Assembly (NCBI RefSeq): GCF_000305495.1
Contig: NZ_AJTN02000184.1
Location: 1 to 38,142, forward strand
Source of the DNA: Peribacillus psychrosaccharolyticus ATCC 23296
GTDB lineage: Bacteria; Bacillota; Bacilli; Bacillales; DSM-1321
Length of the DNA: 38,142 nt
Direction: 5' to 3'
Position 1 is the first letter of the stretch; each line of letters begins with the position of its first letter. The translations under genes were made by a program, and so were the position numbers. This document shows, one piece after another, positions 15,479 through 23,652 of this stretch. The notes under the pieces were generated by a model, which searched no databases, had not been told where the DNA came from, and worked only from the letters and a program-made list of their open reading frames with translations.

Positions 15479-15910
15479 TTGACTAGTAAGTCACGCAAAA
15501 TATTGGGTACTATAATCATTTTCTTGATGTTGATTCCGATAATGAATACGGTTAGGTATTTTACCTCTTCTCCAATATTAGTCGGTTATTCGGAAAATAA
15601 AGATTGGAGAGTAGAATATGTTTCGACAGGACGTTATTGGGAGGCTCAGTTGTTTCCTTTGAAGGAGCATGTAGGACAACCTGAAAATCTGGTATTTATC
15701 GAGGGAAATAAAAGAAATGAATATCCAGGTAAGGGATCGAAAAATGAAGAACCACATGATAAAAGACAGTATTACTATGGCCATACATTAGGGGACAGTC
15801 CCAAAAAGAATCTATCGTATAAGTTTGAATTTATCTCGATAGATGGTCAAAAACAAATAATAAATTTAAAAGAACAAAAAGAAGAATTTTCACTTTGGAA
15901 AGTATTTTAG
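15479..15910 (+). CDS. Membrane-anchored exported protein of unknown function
   Basis: A 143-residue protein. TTG 15479 is preceded by AGGGGGGAG. Residues 7-25 (ILGTIIIFLMLIPIMNTV) form a signal anchor. The external part is about 115 residues, beta-rich and basic. It carries SENKDWRVEYVSTGRYWEAQ and a C-terminal FEFISIDGQKQIINLKEQKE. The pattern resembles small extracytoplasmic proteins of Bacillus with one beta domain; I cannot name the family. It is divergent from the HTH gene. Confidence 0.6.
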   Translation: MTSKSRKILGTIIIFLMLIPIMNTVRYFTSSPILVGYSENKDWRVEYVSTGRYWEAQLFPLKEHVGQPENLVFIEGNKRNEYPGKGSKNEEPHDKRQYYYGHTLGDSPKKNLSYKFEFISIDGQKQIINLKEQKEEFSLWKVF

Positions 15911-16089
15911 CTCTCCCTAAAATATTTATTTGTCACATGCTGCCTATTTAAAAAACTTTATTTTCTATTGCTAGGAACGGTTGTGGGACAAAAGGTTACA
16001 AAAGAATCTTAATTAACTGAATAGTATGATTTATATGGAGTTATACATGAAAAATAGAAAGCTTAATTCTATACAAAGGGGTATTTGAA

Positions 16090-16677
16090 ATGGTTATTAG
16101 AAAATATAATTCAAAAGATGAATCTGGGTGGGTACGATGCAGAGTATTATCATTCTTAAATACAGCTTACTTCGATAATGTATTGAAAGAGAAAGAAAAA
16201 TATCTGAATCCAGCCATTGAATTGGTCGCAATAGAAGATGGAATCGTAGTCGGGTTAATAGATGTCGAATATGAAACGGAGGAAAGAACGGTTTGTTCTA
16301 GAGGCACGGGTCTTGGGGGGATGATTTGGCATATTGCTGTTCATCCAGATTATCAACGGAAAGGAATTGGATCTCAACTTTTAGCCCAAGCAGTGGCAGC
16401 AGCCAAGGAAATAGGGCTTAATCGATTTGAAGCTTGGACGAGGGACGATAAGTGGGTCAGAAACTGGTATGTTCACTCAGGATTTAAACAAGTGGATTCT
16501 TACTTGCATGTTTATATAGAAGATAAAGAATTAGAAGGAGCATTGAAAAGTGAAATGCCAAAGTTAAAACCTATTCAGTCCTTTGCACATTATGTCGGTG
16601 AAGATCGGGAAAAGGTAATGACTAAATTTAAAAGAGTACACGAATGTGTTTGTTATGAGAAGCAATGGAAGAGCTAA
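16090..16677 (+). CDS. GNAT family N-acetyltransferase
   Basis: A 195-residue acetyltransferase. ATG 16090 has AAGGGG 9 bases upstream. The GNAT core is intact. IELVAIEDGIVVGLIDVEYE is the central strand pair, and IWHIAVHPDYQRKGIGSQLL (residues 79-98) is the acetyl-CoA motif with the QRKGIG loop. WYVHSGFKQVDSYLHVYIED is the last part. The C-terminal 45 residues extend beyond the core, and the substrate is unknown. A hairpin terminator follows. Confidence 0.88.
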   Translation: MVIRKYNSKDESGWVRCRVLSFLNTAYFDNVLKEKEKYLNPAIELVAIEDGIVVGLIDVEYETEERTVCSRGTGLGGMIWHIAVHPDYQRKGIGSQLLAQAVAAAKEIGLNRFEAWTRDDKWVRNWYVHSGFKQVDSYLHVYIEDKELEGALKSEMPKLKPIQSFAHYVGEDREKVMTKFKRVHECVCYEKQWKS

Positions 16678-16710
16678 AGAAATTAAGTTTTTTTCCAGCT
16701 GCCTATATAT

Positions 16711-16738
16711 AAAGCAGAAAAAAATTGCTGCTTTTAAT
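16711..16738 (+). terminator. Terminator after the GNAT gene
   Basis: AAAGCAG (16711-16717) pairs with CTGCTTT (16728-16734), followed by a short T run. It lies 34 bases after the stop. Confidence 0.65.
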
Positions 16739-16819
16739 GAAGCTAGTTTACTGATCATTTATAATTCTGTTGATTTTATGCGTCGATTAGTCTGGTCTTA
16801 CTAGAATGGAGGGGGAATT

Positions 16820-17119
16820 TTGTCAATTGGATTTGTTGCTTTGGGAGTGATAGTAACACTCATTATAGTTTGTATGGTTTATGCAATCTGTCGTGAAAAA
16901 CCGATTAAAGAGAAGCTTATTATTTGGGGACTAACGATGATGATAGTTCTAGCTCCTGTTTTATCGTGGCCTATTGGGATTCTTTTTGGTATATCACAAG
17001 GGGATGGTTTTGCAGGTGCTGCTTTCATGATCATCATGTTTATCTGTCTATTTTTATTTGGGCTTATTCTGCTCCTCGCAGGGGTTTTTAGAAAAAAGAG
17101 TCATGATATCGGGTCATAA
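16820..17119 (+). CDS. Small membrane protein, three helices
   Basis: A 99-residue protein. TTG 16820 follows GGAGGGGG. Three hydrophobic stretches are seen: VALGVIVTLIIVCMVYAIC, LIIWGLTMMIVLAPVLSW, and FMIIMFICLFLFGLILLLAG. The basic linker REKPIKEK and tail RKKSHD put those ends in the cytoplasm. The family is not recognised. The next gene starts 25 bases later in the same direction. Confidence 0.6.
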   Translation: MSIGFVALGVIVTLIIVCMVYAICREKPIKEKLIIWGLTMMIVLAPVLSWPIGILFGISQGDGFAGAAFMIIMFICLFLFGLILLLAGVFRKKSHDIGS

Positions 17120-17143
17120 GAAAGAGTTGATTTTATCGATAAC

Positions 17144-17608
17144 TTGCAGTTTAGGAAATTTGAAAAAAAAGACTTTGGTTCCTACTTTCAATTAGTTTCG
17201 AATGAAATGGTGATGGCACAGATTACAGAACGAGCAATCCCCTTAGATGAGGCCAAAATTAATTATCAGAAAATCGTTGATCATAATGCTGAAGCCGATA
17301 TGTTTGGTACATACAAAATAGTTGAAAACGAAGTATTTGTGGGACTTGGGCATTTAACAAGGAAATCCACTGATGAAACCGAGATTGGTTACATGATTCT
17401 GCCCGAATATTGGGGGAAGAGATATGGGACTGTGATTGCCTGTCATTTAATTAAGTTAGCCAATTTAACAAATACTCGGATAGTGAAAGCAATCATTGAT
17501 CCTAGGAATATTGCGTCTAGAAAAATCTTATTGAACCAAGGATTTTCATCTGAAAAAGTGTGTGAAATAGATGGGTTGCCAGCTGAAATATTTTACAAAG
17601 CATTGTAA
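17144..17608 (+). CDS. GNAT family acetyltransferase (RimJ/RimL-like)
   Basis: A 154-residue acetyltransferase. The start is taken as TTG 17144 because homologues I recall begin with a short Met plus QFRKFEKKDF-like residues. No good ribosome binding site is visible, which is unusual in this window. The GNAT motif is EIGYMILPEYWGKRYGTVIA (residues 80-99), and RKILLNQGFSSEKV closes the fold. The type that acts on amino acids or protein N-termini is most likely. Its stop is 19 bases before the start of the phosphotransferase gene, so a small operon from 16820 to 18418 is plausible. Weak initiation may mean coupling or decay. Confidence 0.75.
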   Translation: MQFRKFEKKDFGSYFQLVSNEMVMAQITERAIPLDEAKINYQKIVDHNAEADMFGTYKIVENEVFVGLGHLTRKSTDETEIGYMILPEYWGKRYGTVIACHLIKLANLTNTRIVKAIIDPRNIASRKILLNQGFSSEKVCEIDGLPAEIFYKAL

Positions 17609-17627
17609 GTAAAACGAGGTGTTTAAA

Positions 17628-18418
17628 TTGTTACCGATAACTATCGACGAAATTCCGGATGAAATAAAAAACTATCTTTCTACCATTCATTCAATTAGAT
17701 TTCCTACACAAGGATATACTTCAGATGTAGGAATAATTGAAAGCAACAAAGGATGTTTTGCATTAAAAAGGGCAAAAGGAGAACAATTTACGAGATGGTT
17801 ACACAGAGAACGAATGGTTCTAAACGGTTTGGCTCAAACATCACTGCCTATTCCAACCGTGATCCTTTTCATTGAACAAACAACACAAAAAGAATCTTGG
17901 TTACTGATTGACTTTTTAGAGGGAGAAACGCTCAGAATGGCTTTATCCAAGGAGAAAAATAAAGAGAAACGGGAAGAAATGATTTTTAACTTTGGTAAGC
18001 TTATGTATCAGATTCATGCCACGCCTTGTCCAGAAGAACTAAAATATGAACAATCCTGGTTAGAAGAAATGTTAATCCAAGCAGCATTTAATTTGGAACA
18101 TTACCAGGTAGATGGAACACAGGATATACTTGAAAAAATAAAGACTACGATACCACCTGTTGTTAAGCAAACGCTTATACACGGAGATTTTACGATTGAT
18201 AATGTCTTAGTCTGTAATGGAATGGTGACAGGCGTTATCGATTGGAGCGGCGGTGCTCATGGAGATCCAAGATATGATCTATCTTTAGCCATTTGTCCTA
18301 AGCCAAACGCTTTTGAAAGTGAAAGAGATAAACAGATTTTTTTGAGGGTTACCGAGGGAAAATGATTGATAATGATGTCTATGATTATTTTGCAAATGGG
18401 TTATATGAGTTCTTTTAA
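17628..18418 (+). pseudogene. APH-type phosphotransferase, frameshifted in a T7 run
   Basis: This is an aminoglycoside-phosphotransferase/choline-kinase-fold protein. TTG 17628 has GAGGTG 6 bases upstream. The catalytic loop HGDFTIDN (residues 185-192) and the metal-binding IDWSGGAHGDP (204-214) are intact. After QIF the frame passes a T7 run (18337-18343) and ends early at 18365. One extra T restores FEGYRGKMIDNDVYDYFANG and LYEFF to TAA 18416-18418, which is the proper family C-terminus. Only the last 27 residues are altered, so partial activity is possible. The substrate is unknown; members include antibiotic and sugar kinases. Confidence 0.8.
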
Positions 18419-18508
18419 TGCGTACGACTCACGATTTTTTTAAAAAGCGAACTAACTTTTGTTCATGAGTATGGTAAAATTAGGTATTAAATGAATGGTG
18501 GTGAGACA

Positions 18509-19123
18509 TTGGAAAAGATGCTGGATTGGGCAAAGAGACTTCAAGCAATTGCACAGAATGGGTTGGCTTATTCAAAGGATGTTTATGATAAGGAGCGGTT
18601 TGAAGCGATTCGGAAAATTAGTATGGAAATGATGTCTGAACAAAGCGGTGTTGACATGGAGCAAATAAAAGATCTTTTTGCTAACGAGACAGGATATGCT
18701 ACACCAAAAGTTGATATCAGAGCCATTGTTTTTCAAGATCAAAAATTACTAATGGTGAGAGAAAAACACGATGGGAAATGGTCATTACCCGGCGGCTGGG
18801 CAGACATTGGATTGAGTCCAAAAGAAGTAGCCGTTAAAGAAGTAAAGGAAGAAACAGGATTTGATGTTAAAGCCGTCAAGTTGTTAGGGGTACTGGATAA
18901 AAAGTGCCATCCGCATCCACCATCAGCTTCTCATATTTATAAACTGTTTATTCAATGTGAAATTATTGGCGGTCAACCAACTGTTGGTGTCGAGACAGAT
19001 GCTGTAGCCTTTTTCCCTGAGCATTTATTGCCTCCGTTATCAACGCCTAGGAATACGAAATCACAAATTGAAATGGTTTTTACGTATTTAAAAAATCCGA
19101 ATGAACCGATTTATTTGGATTAA
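18509..19123 (+). CDS. Nudix hydrolase with an N-terminal NUDIX_N_2-type domain
   Basis: A 204-residue hydrolase. TTG 18509 is favoured because the site GGTGGTGAG precedes it and the family starts near MEKMLDWAKRLQAIAQNGL; ATG 18491 is an alternative. The N-terminal helical part (about residues 1-60) matches the extension found in hydrolases of nucleoside-diphosphate-linked substrates. The Nudix box follows GKWSLPGGWADIG and reads SPKEVAVKEVKEETGF, with the essential EVKEETG metal site. The gene appears intact. Likely substrates are ADP-ribose-like or NDP-sugar molecules. Confidence 0.85.
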   Translation: MEKMLDWAKRLQAIAQNGLAYSKDVYDKERFEAIRKISMEMMSEQSGVDMEQIKDLFANETGYATPKVDIRAIVFQDQKLLMVREKHDGKWSLPGGWADIGLSPKEVAVKEVKEETGFDVKAVKLLGVLDKKCHPHPPSASHIYKLFIQCEIIGGQPTVGVETDAVAFFPEHLLPPLSTPRNTKSQIEMVFTYLKNPNEPIYLD

Positions 19124-19152
19124 ACCTAGTTTACTAGAAAAGGGAGTATACG

Positions 19153-19626
19153 ATGCAGATTAGACTGGCTGAAATAAGGGATATTGATCAATTAATCCAA
19201 ATGAGATGGGACTTTACCCTTGAAGACTTTGAAATCAATACATTTAAAAGAAATGATTACCAATCATTTGTCGTGGAATGCCGACAATTCTTAGAAAGTG
19301 CAATCAGCAGTAACAACTGGTTTATTTGGGTCGCTGAGGAAGAAGAAAAAATTGTCTCACATATCTATTTAGAATTGATACATAAAGTGCCGCGTCCGGG
19401 CAGGATCACTCATCCGTTTGTTTATATGACGAATGTGTATACCATTAAAGAAGCTAGAAACAGAGGAATAGGGAGTAAGTTAATTACGACGATTAATGAA
19501 TGGGTGAAAAAAGAAAAATATGAATTTATTATCGTTTGGCCTAGTGAAGAAAGCATTAGCTATTATCAGAAAAATGGATATATTCAGTGTAAAGAGCCAA
19601 TGGAGTTCTTTCCCGAACTAATATGA
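19153..19626 (+). CDS. GNAT family N-acetyltransferase
   Basis: A 157-residue acetyltransferase. ATG 19153 follows AGGGAG. WFIWVAEEEEKIVSHIYLEL is the central pair of strands, VYMTNVYTIKEARNRGIGSK (residues 90-109) carries the acetyl-CoA loop RNRGIG, and SISYYQKNGYIQC is the closing motif. The protein is intact. Its TGA overlaps the ATG of the next gene (ATGA at 19623), so the two are translationally coupled. Confidence 0.88.
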   Translation: MQIRLAEIRDIDQLIQMRWDFTLEDFEINTFKRNDYQSFVVECRQFLESAISSNNWFIWVAEEEEKIVSHIYLELIHKVPRPGRITHPFVYMTNVYTIKEARNRGIGSKLITTINEWVKKEKYEFIIVWPSEESISYYQKNGYIQCKEPMEFFPELI

Positions 19627-20171
19627 ACATCCAAAAACTTGCATTTGTCATTTTATTGTTCATTAGTTTTACCATATGTTCGTTTCCAAGTACTAGTTAT
19701 GCTTGTAAATGTGTAGAGCCAAAATCTCCGACAAAAGAATTAAGGGAGAGTACAGCCGTTTTCTCGGGAAAAGTCATTGATCAATTAGAAAAAGGCCGAA
19801 CACAATTTGTTCTTTTTGAAGTGAAAGAAACATGGAAAGGACTTAATGAGTCACAAGCCATCGTCGAAACAGTGAATAGTTCTTCTAGCTGTGGTTATGA
19901 ATTTGAGGATGGTAAAGAATATATTGTTTATACGAATGAAACAGATGGTCATCTTGAGGTTTCGTTATGTTCCAGAACTCACCTTTTATCGGCAGCAAGT
20001 GAGGATTTAGATAAACTTGGAAAAGGGGAAGAACCGTCCGAGCAGGTGACACTTGACTTAAGTGACGAGGATGAACCTCCTGTTTGGATGATGCTTAGTC
20101 TACTAGTTGTTGGATTTGGATTGGCTGTCTTTTACGGGATAAAACGTGTGAAGAAGAAGGTGAATAAGTGA
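19623..20171 (+). CDS. Secreted TIMP/netrin-like protein with a C-terminal membrane anchor
   Basis: A 182-residue exported protein. A signal peptide covers residues 1-27, with cleavage likely after STSYA. The mature N-terminus CKCVEPKSP, the central CGYEFEDGKEYIVYTN and the LCSRTHLLSAASEDLD segment are the marks of the TIMP-like OB fold, in which an N-terminal Cys-x-Cys is pinned by disulphides. Residues about 155-173 (MMLSLLVVGFGLAVFYG) anchor the protein, followed by a basic tail. Function in bacteria is unknown. It is coupled to the GNAT gene by overlapping stop and start codons, although one is cytoplasmic and the other is exported. Confidence 0.78.
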   Translation: MNIQKLAFVILLFISFTICSFPSTSYACKCVEPKSPTKELRESTAVFSGKVIDQLEKGRTQFVLFEVKETWKGLNESQAIVETVNSSSSCGYEFEDGKEYIVYTNETDGHLEVSLCSRTHLLSAASEDLDKLGKGEEPSEQVTLDLSDEDEPPVWMMLSLLVVGFGLAVFYGIKRVKKKVNK

Positions 20172-20224
20172 ATATTTCAATCTCGGACTTATATCAGGAC
20201 ATTCTCATTCAGACAGCTGGATAA
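20168..20224 (+). other. 18-codon ORF, likely N-terminal remnant
   Basis: GTG 20168 overlaps the stop of the TIMP-like gene (GTGA) and has AAGGTG just upstream. It encodes NISISDLYQDILIQTAG and then TAA. The phrase looks like the start of a regulator-type protein, but nothing coherent follows. It is either a remnant or a chance ORF. Confidence 0.25.
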
Positions 20225-20258
20225 TAGCCAGGTTTGATTGCCATTGATGGAGGCTTAG

Positions 20259-20460
20259 ATGATTAAATACATAAGTATTTTTTTCTTAACGATTATGGTA
20301 AGCATTATTCTCTTTTTTTATGTTTCTTGTGCTATTTGGCGGTGGAGATGCTTTTGAAATAGGCGTTCAAACATGGGGATTCGTATTCGTAGTGTTGCTG
20401 TCCTTCCTTATTTCTCAACTGTATTACGTAATCGATTTAATTAAGAAGAAGTGGAGGTAA
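20259..20460 (+). pseudogene. Two-helix membrane protein, frameshifted in a T7 run
   Basis: ATG 20259 follows GGAGG. The first frame gives IKYISIFFLTIMVSIILFF and stops at 20357. Removing one T from the T7 run (20313-20319) joins it to MFLVLFGGGDAFEIGVQTWG, FVFVVLLSFLISQLYYVID and LIKKKWR, ending at TAA 20458-20460. The resulting protein of about 66 residues has two membrane helices and a basic end, typical of Bacillus. The two halves fit so well that a one-base insertion is the simplest reading. The next gene uses the end of this one as its ribosome binding site. Confidence 0.6.
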
Positions 20461-20464
20461 GCTG

Positions 20465-20860
20465 ATGTTTGAAATGACCATCCAATTACGTGTGACAGAT
20501 TTTGAGCAAGGTCAAAAATGGTATGAAAAATTATTAAAGAGAAGGCCTGACTTTATGCCACATGAAGGGTTTGCAGAATGGGAAGTGATTCCTGGCTGTT
20601 GGCTTCAGATTGCGGAAGGAATTCCGTCAGAAGGAAGCGGGCCGCTGCGGTTAGCCGTAAACAATTTGGAAGCGGAACAAGAACGGATAGCGAGAGAATT
20701 GAATGTTGACCATTTCGAAATCTACGCGCGTGACGAAGTACCTGTGAGATGGGGAACGTTTACGGATCCTTGGGGAAATCAAATAGGGTTCTTTGAATAT
20801 CTGGATAAGAATGAACAAAATGAAGTGATGAAAAAGGTATGGGGAAACCACGTGATTTGA
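20465..20860 (+). CDS. VOC family protein
   Basis: A 131-residue glyoxalase-fold protein. ATG 20465 has GGAGGT in place, formed by the end of the preceding broken gene. The N-terminal FEMTIQLRVTDFEQGQKWYE strand-helix and the C-terminal RWGTFTDPWGNQIGFFEYLD with the final Glu are family marks. ELNVDHFEIYARDEVPV is the middle part. Several members of this subgroup act on small hydrophobic compounds, but the substrate here is unknown. Remnants of kptA follow 25 bases later. Confidence 0.8.
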   Translation: MFEMTIQLRVTDFEQGQKWYEKLLKRRPDFMPHEGFAEWEVIPGCWLQIAEGIPSEGSGPLRLAVNNLEAEQERIARELNVDHFEIYARDEVPVRWGTFTDPWGNQIGFFEYLDKNEQNEVMKKVWGNHVI

Positions 20861-20885
20861 TGAAGCGGTAGGTTAAAGAACGTTA

Positions 20886-21226
20886 ATCAGAGCAAACCAA
20901 GGACACTCGGTTCATGTAAATGTACCATTGAGGACAGTAACCCCGCCAACAGATTTGTTTCACGGTACTGCGACAAACTCTCTACAGAGCATACTTGCCC
21001 AAGGTATTAAGAAAATGAATAGGTTATATGTTCATCTTTCTGATAATACAGTAGCATCCTTTCAAGTTGGAAAGAGACATGGAAAGGTGGTTATTTTAAA
21101 AATTGATACTTTGAAGATGGCTATCAATTTTTACTGTCTGAAAATGACGTATGGCTTACCGATTTTATCCCTGTACAATACATATACGGACCAATCGAAG
21201 AGCCATTATCAAAAGATGGAGGTTAA
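20886..21226 (+). pseudogene. kptA: kptA (RNA 2'-phosphotransferase) fragment, 5'-truncated and frameshifted
   Basis: KptA/Tpt1 removes a 2'-phosphate from RNA using NAD. The visible text starts with LIRANQGHSVHV, the conserved RANQGHS-type motif, then PPTDLFHGTA, GIKKMNRLYVHLSDN and VGKRHGKVVILKIDTLKM. The family's first 65-70 residues are absent, because the frame is closed just upstream. After KIDTLKM the frame changes: the correct continuation EDGYQFLLSENDVWLTDFIP and VQYIYGPIEEPL lies in another frame and ends at TAA 21224-21226. A small deletion between short direct repeats near 21110 is possible. The gene cannot be functional. Confidence 0.8.
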
Positions 21227-21244
21227 TAGGCTGATTTTAAACAT

Positions 21245-21284
21245 AAGAGCTTGCTTCGAACGGGATCGTTCAAAACAAGCTCTT
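21245..21284. terminator. Bidirectional terminator between kptA and acuI-like genes
   Basis: AAGAGCTTG (21245-21253) pairs with CAAGCTCTT (21276-21284), and inside it GAACG pairs with CGTTC. It lies between convergent genes. Confidence 0.7.
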
Positions 21285-21292
21285 TACTAAGG

Positions 21293-22285
21293 TTATTTAT
21301 TTAGGTTAACAAGTGTACGGCCACGGACGTTTCCTTTTAATATATCAGCTAAAACTTCTGGCAGCTCATGTAAGGAGATTTCGTTGACCATATCTTCATT
21401 TAGCATGGTTGGTTTAAGATCATCACCAAGGCGTTCCCATACTTTTATTCGTTTATCCATTGGACATTGTACCGAGTCAATTCCGAGCCAATTGACGCCT
21501 CTTGAGATATATGGAAGCACGGTTGTTGAGACGGCAGTTCCGCCTGTTAATCCGCAGGTAGCAACAGACCCTCCATATTTCAATGTGCTTAGAATGTATT
21601 GAAGGGTTTTACCACCCACAGGATCAATAGCAGCCGCCCATTTTTCTTCACGCATAGGTGTCTGATCGGTATCAATGATCTCTTGGCGATTAATAACGTG
21701 GGCAGCGCCTAGTCCCTTTAAGTAAGACTCTTCATTCGTTTTACCTGTACTAGCGGTGACTTCATAGCCTTTATTAGCCAAGATATTAACAGCAATACTG
21801 CCCACTCCGCCTGTAGCACCAGCAACCAAAACAGGTCCGAGGCTTGGATTTACTTCATTATCTTCAAGTCTTTGGACAGATAATGCTGCGGTAAAGCCTG
21901 CTGTTCCAAGGATCATGGCCTCTTTTAACGATAATCCTTTTGGAAGAGGAACCACCCATTCTGCAGGTACCCGTGCAATCTCACTAAATCCACCAAATTG
22001 TCCAGTCCCTAATGTATAACTTGTTACTATGACTTCATCACCTGTTTGAAATCGTTCATCAGATGAATCGATAATGGTTCCGGCTAAATCAATACCTGGG
22101 ACAAACGGATACGATGTGACAAAAAGATTTTGGATGGCGACCAAACCGTCCTTATAATTCACACTAGAATAAGCAACTCGAATGGTTACGTCTCCTTCTG
22201 GGAGGTCATTCATAGTCAGCTCTTTGATATCTAACGTTGTTTCTTCATTGACTTTATCTAGTACTAAAGCTTGAAATGTTTCCAT
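21293..22285 (-). CDS. YhdH/YhfP (AcuI) family quinone oxidoreductase
   Basis: A 330-residue MDR enzyme resembling YhfP of B. subtilis and acryloyl-CoA reductase AcuI. VAYSSVNYKDGLVAIQNLFV is the family's early signature, SYPFVPGIDLAGTII follows, VAGATGGVGSIAVNILA is the nucleotide site, and AAAIDPVGGKTLQYILSTLK is a further landmark. No zinc ligands are present. It would reduce acrylyl-CoA or related enones with NADPH. AGGA lies 11 bases upstream of the ATG. It is a single-gene unit on the minus strand, divergent from the VOC gene at 22432. Confidence 0.85.
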   Translation of the reverse strand: METFQALVLDKVNEETTLDIKELTMNDLPEGDVTIRVAYSSVNYKDGLVAIQNLFVTSYPFVPGIDLAGTIIDSSDERFQTGDEVIVTSYTLGTGQFGGFSEIARVPAEWVVPLPKGLSLKEAMILGTAGFTAALSVQRLEDNEVNPSLGPVLVAGATGGVGSIAVNILANKGYEVTASTGKTNEESYLKGLGAAHVINRQEIIDTDQTPMREEKWAAAIDPVGGKTLQYILSTLKYGGSVATCGLTGGTAVSTTVLPYISRGVNWLGIDSVQCPMDKRIKVWERLGDDLKPTMLNEDMVNEISLHELPEVLADILKGNVRGRTLVNLNK

Positions 22286-22431
22286 TTGTCATCAAATCCT
22301 TTCTTGAAGCAGGGTTATTTGTTAACACTACTTCATTTTAATAGACAAATGAAATGAAAAGGCCTAACTATTCTTTCAAACGAATGTGATATGGTTTACA
22401 AAAATATGGTATATATAAAGGTGGTTAAAGA

Positions 22432-22848
22432 ATGAATGGAAAATTAGTAAGAGTAGGAACATCTTATTTTCCTGTTACGGATGTGGTCCGTTCGAGTAGT
22501 TGGTACATCGAAATGTTAGGAGCAGAGTTGAGCTATCAAGATGAGGTCAAGGCGATTCTTAATTTAGCTAATCAAAGTGTTTTTCTGGTTAAATCCCAAG
22601 AGGGGCAGACTTCTAACTTTTTTGATAGTACTGGGAATGAACGTTTCTCTTTAACTTTCGAAGTGAATGGGTTAGAAGCGTTAGAAGCTTTACATAGAGA
22701 ATTTAGTGAGAAAGAAATCCGAGTTGGTGTCATTGAAAACCGAGGCCATACGGGAAGAAACTTTGTTTTTTATGATTTAGACGGTAATAAATTCGATGTT
22801 TGGAGCGAATTGAGTCCGATTTTTAAAGAGAACTATTTACTTTCCTAG
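22432..22848 (+). CDS. VOC family protein
   Basis: A 138-residue glyoxalase-fold protein. ATG 22432 follows AAAGGTGG. VRVGTSYFPVTDVVRSSSWY then IEMLGAELSY is the first half, and RGHTGRNFVFYDLDGNKFDV then WSEL is the closing half with the family's last ligand position. The first metal position is a Tyr-type residue rather than His, so the site may not bind metal. The protein is intact. It may share a transcript with the YqjF gene that begins 25 bases after its stop. Confidence 0.8.
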   Translation: MNGKLVRVGTSYFPVTDVVRSSSWYIEMLGAELSYQDEVKAILNLANQSVFLVKSQEGQTSNFFDSTGNERFSLTFEVNGLEALEALHREFSEKEIRVGVIENRGHTGRNFVFYDLDGNKFDVWSELSPIFKENYLLS

Positions 22849-22873
22849 AATTCAGCTAAGAGAGGTAAGAAGT

Positions 22874-23632
22874 ATGAAAGAAAAATCCAAACCGAAACAA
22901 TCTTTATGGGATGACAGTCATCGCTTATGGCCGCTGCCTCGTTTGCCTTGGACGATGAAACAGACATGGAATGATCTATTATTCGCCCATTATCCAATTA
23001 AAATGGAAGTCTTAAAAAAGTTGGTGCCGGAAGTGCTTCCTTTGGATTCATATAACGGAATGTGCTGGATTGGGATTGTTCCGTTTCATATGACAGGCAT
23101 CCGTTTGAGAGGCATGTCTCCTGTCCCTGGAACGGATCGATTTCCTGAACTTAACGTCCGGACTTATGTAACGGTGGCTGGGAAACCTGGGGTGTATTTC
23201 TTTAGTCTGGATGCAGCTAATCGACTTGCCGTAGAAGTAGCTAAGAAAATATATCATTTGCCATATGTGTATGCAGACATGAAGGTAAATCGTAACGGAG
23301 AAGGCATTCACTATGAAAGCAGAAGACGAAGCAGCCTCGATGCGCAGTTTATCGGTGAGTATCGTCCCATTTCCGAGCCCTATTACGCAATAAAAGGCTC
23401 ATTTGATGAATGGATAACTGAGCGCTATTGTCTCTATACGTTAAATAATAAGGGTTTTCCGCTGCGATGTGACATTCTTCATAAGCCTTGGGTACTTCAG
23501 GATGCAGAAGCAGAAATTAGTCACAACACCATGCTGTCAAGTCAAGGGATTCAGGTTGAAAGCGAAAAACCTATTTTGCATTTTTCTAAAACGATTGATG
23601 TCCGGATGTGGCCATTGGTTCGTGCTGAGTGA
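22874..23632 (+). CDS. YqjF family protein (DUF2071)
   Basis: A 252-residue cytoplasmic protein. ATG 22874 has AGAGGTAAG upstream. The text LFAHYPIKMEVLKKLVPEVL, CWIGIVPFHMTGIRLRG and PELNVRTYVTVAGKPGVYFF is diagnostic of the DUF2071/YqjF group. The function of the family is unknown; a lipocalin-like beta-barrel or acetoacetate-decarboxylase-like fold has been suggested for it. The gene looks intact, and its stop is 20 bases before the next start, consistent with an operon with 22432 and 23653. Confidence 0.85.
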   Translation: MKEKSKPKQSLWDDSHRLWPLPRLPWTMKQTWNDLLFAHYPIKMEVLKKLVPEVLPLDSYNGMCWIGIVPFHMTGIRLRGMSPVPGTDRFPELNVRTYVTVAGKPGVYFFSLDAANRLAVEVAKKIYHLPYVYADMKVNRNGEGIHYESRRRSSLDAQFIGEYRPISEPYYAIKGSFDEWITERYCLYTLNNKGFPLRCDILHKPWVLQDAEAEISHNTMLSSQGIQVESEKPILHFSKTIDVRMWPLVRAE

Positions 23633-23652
23633 ATAAGCTTGGGAGGTGTTCT

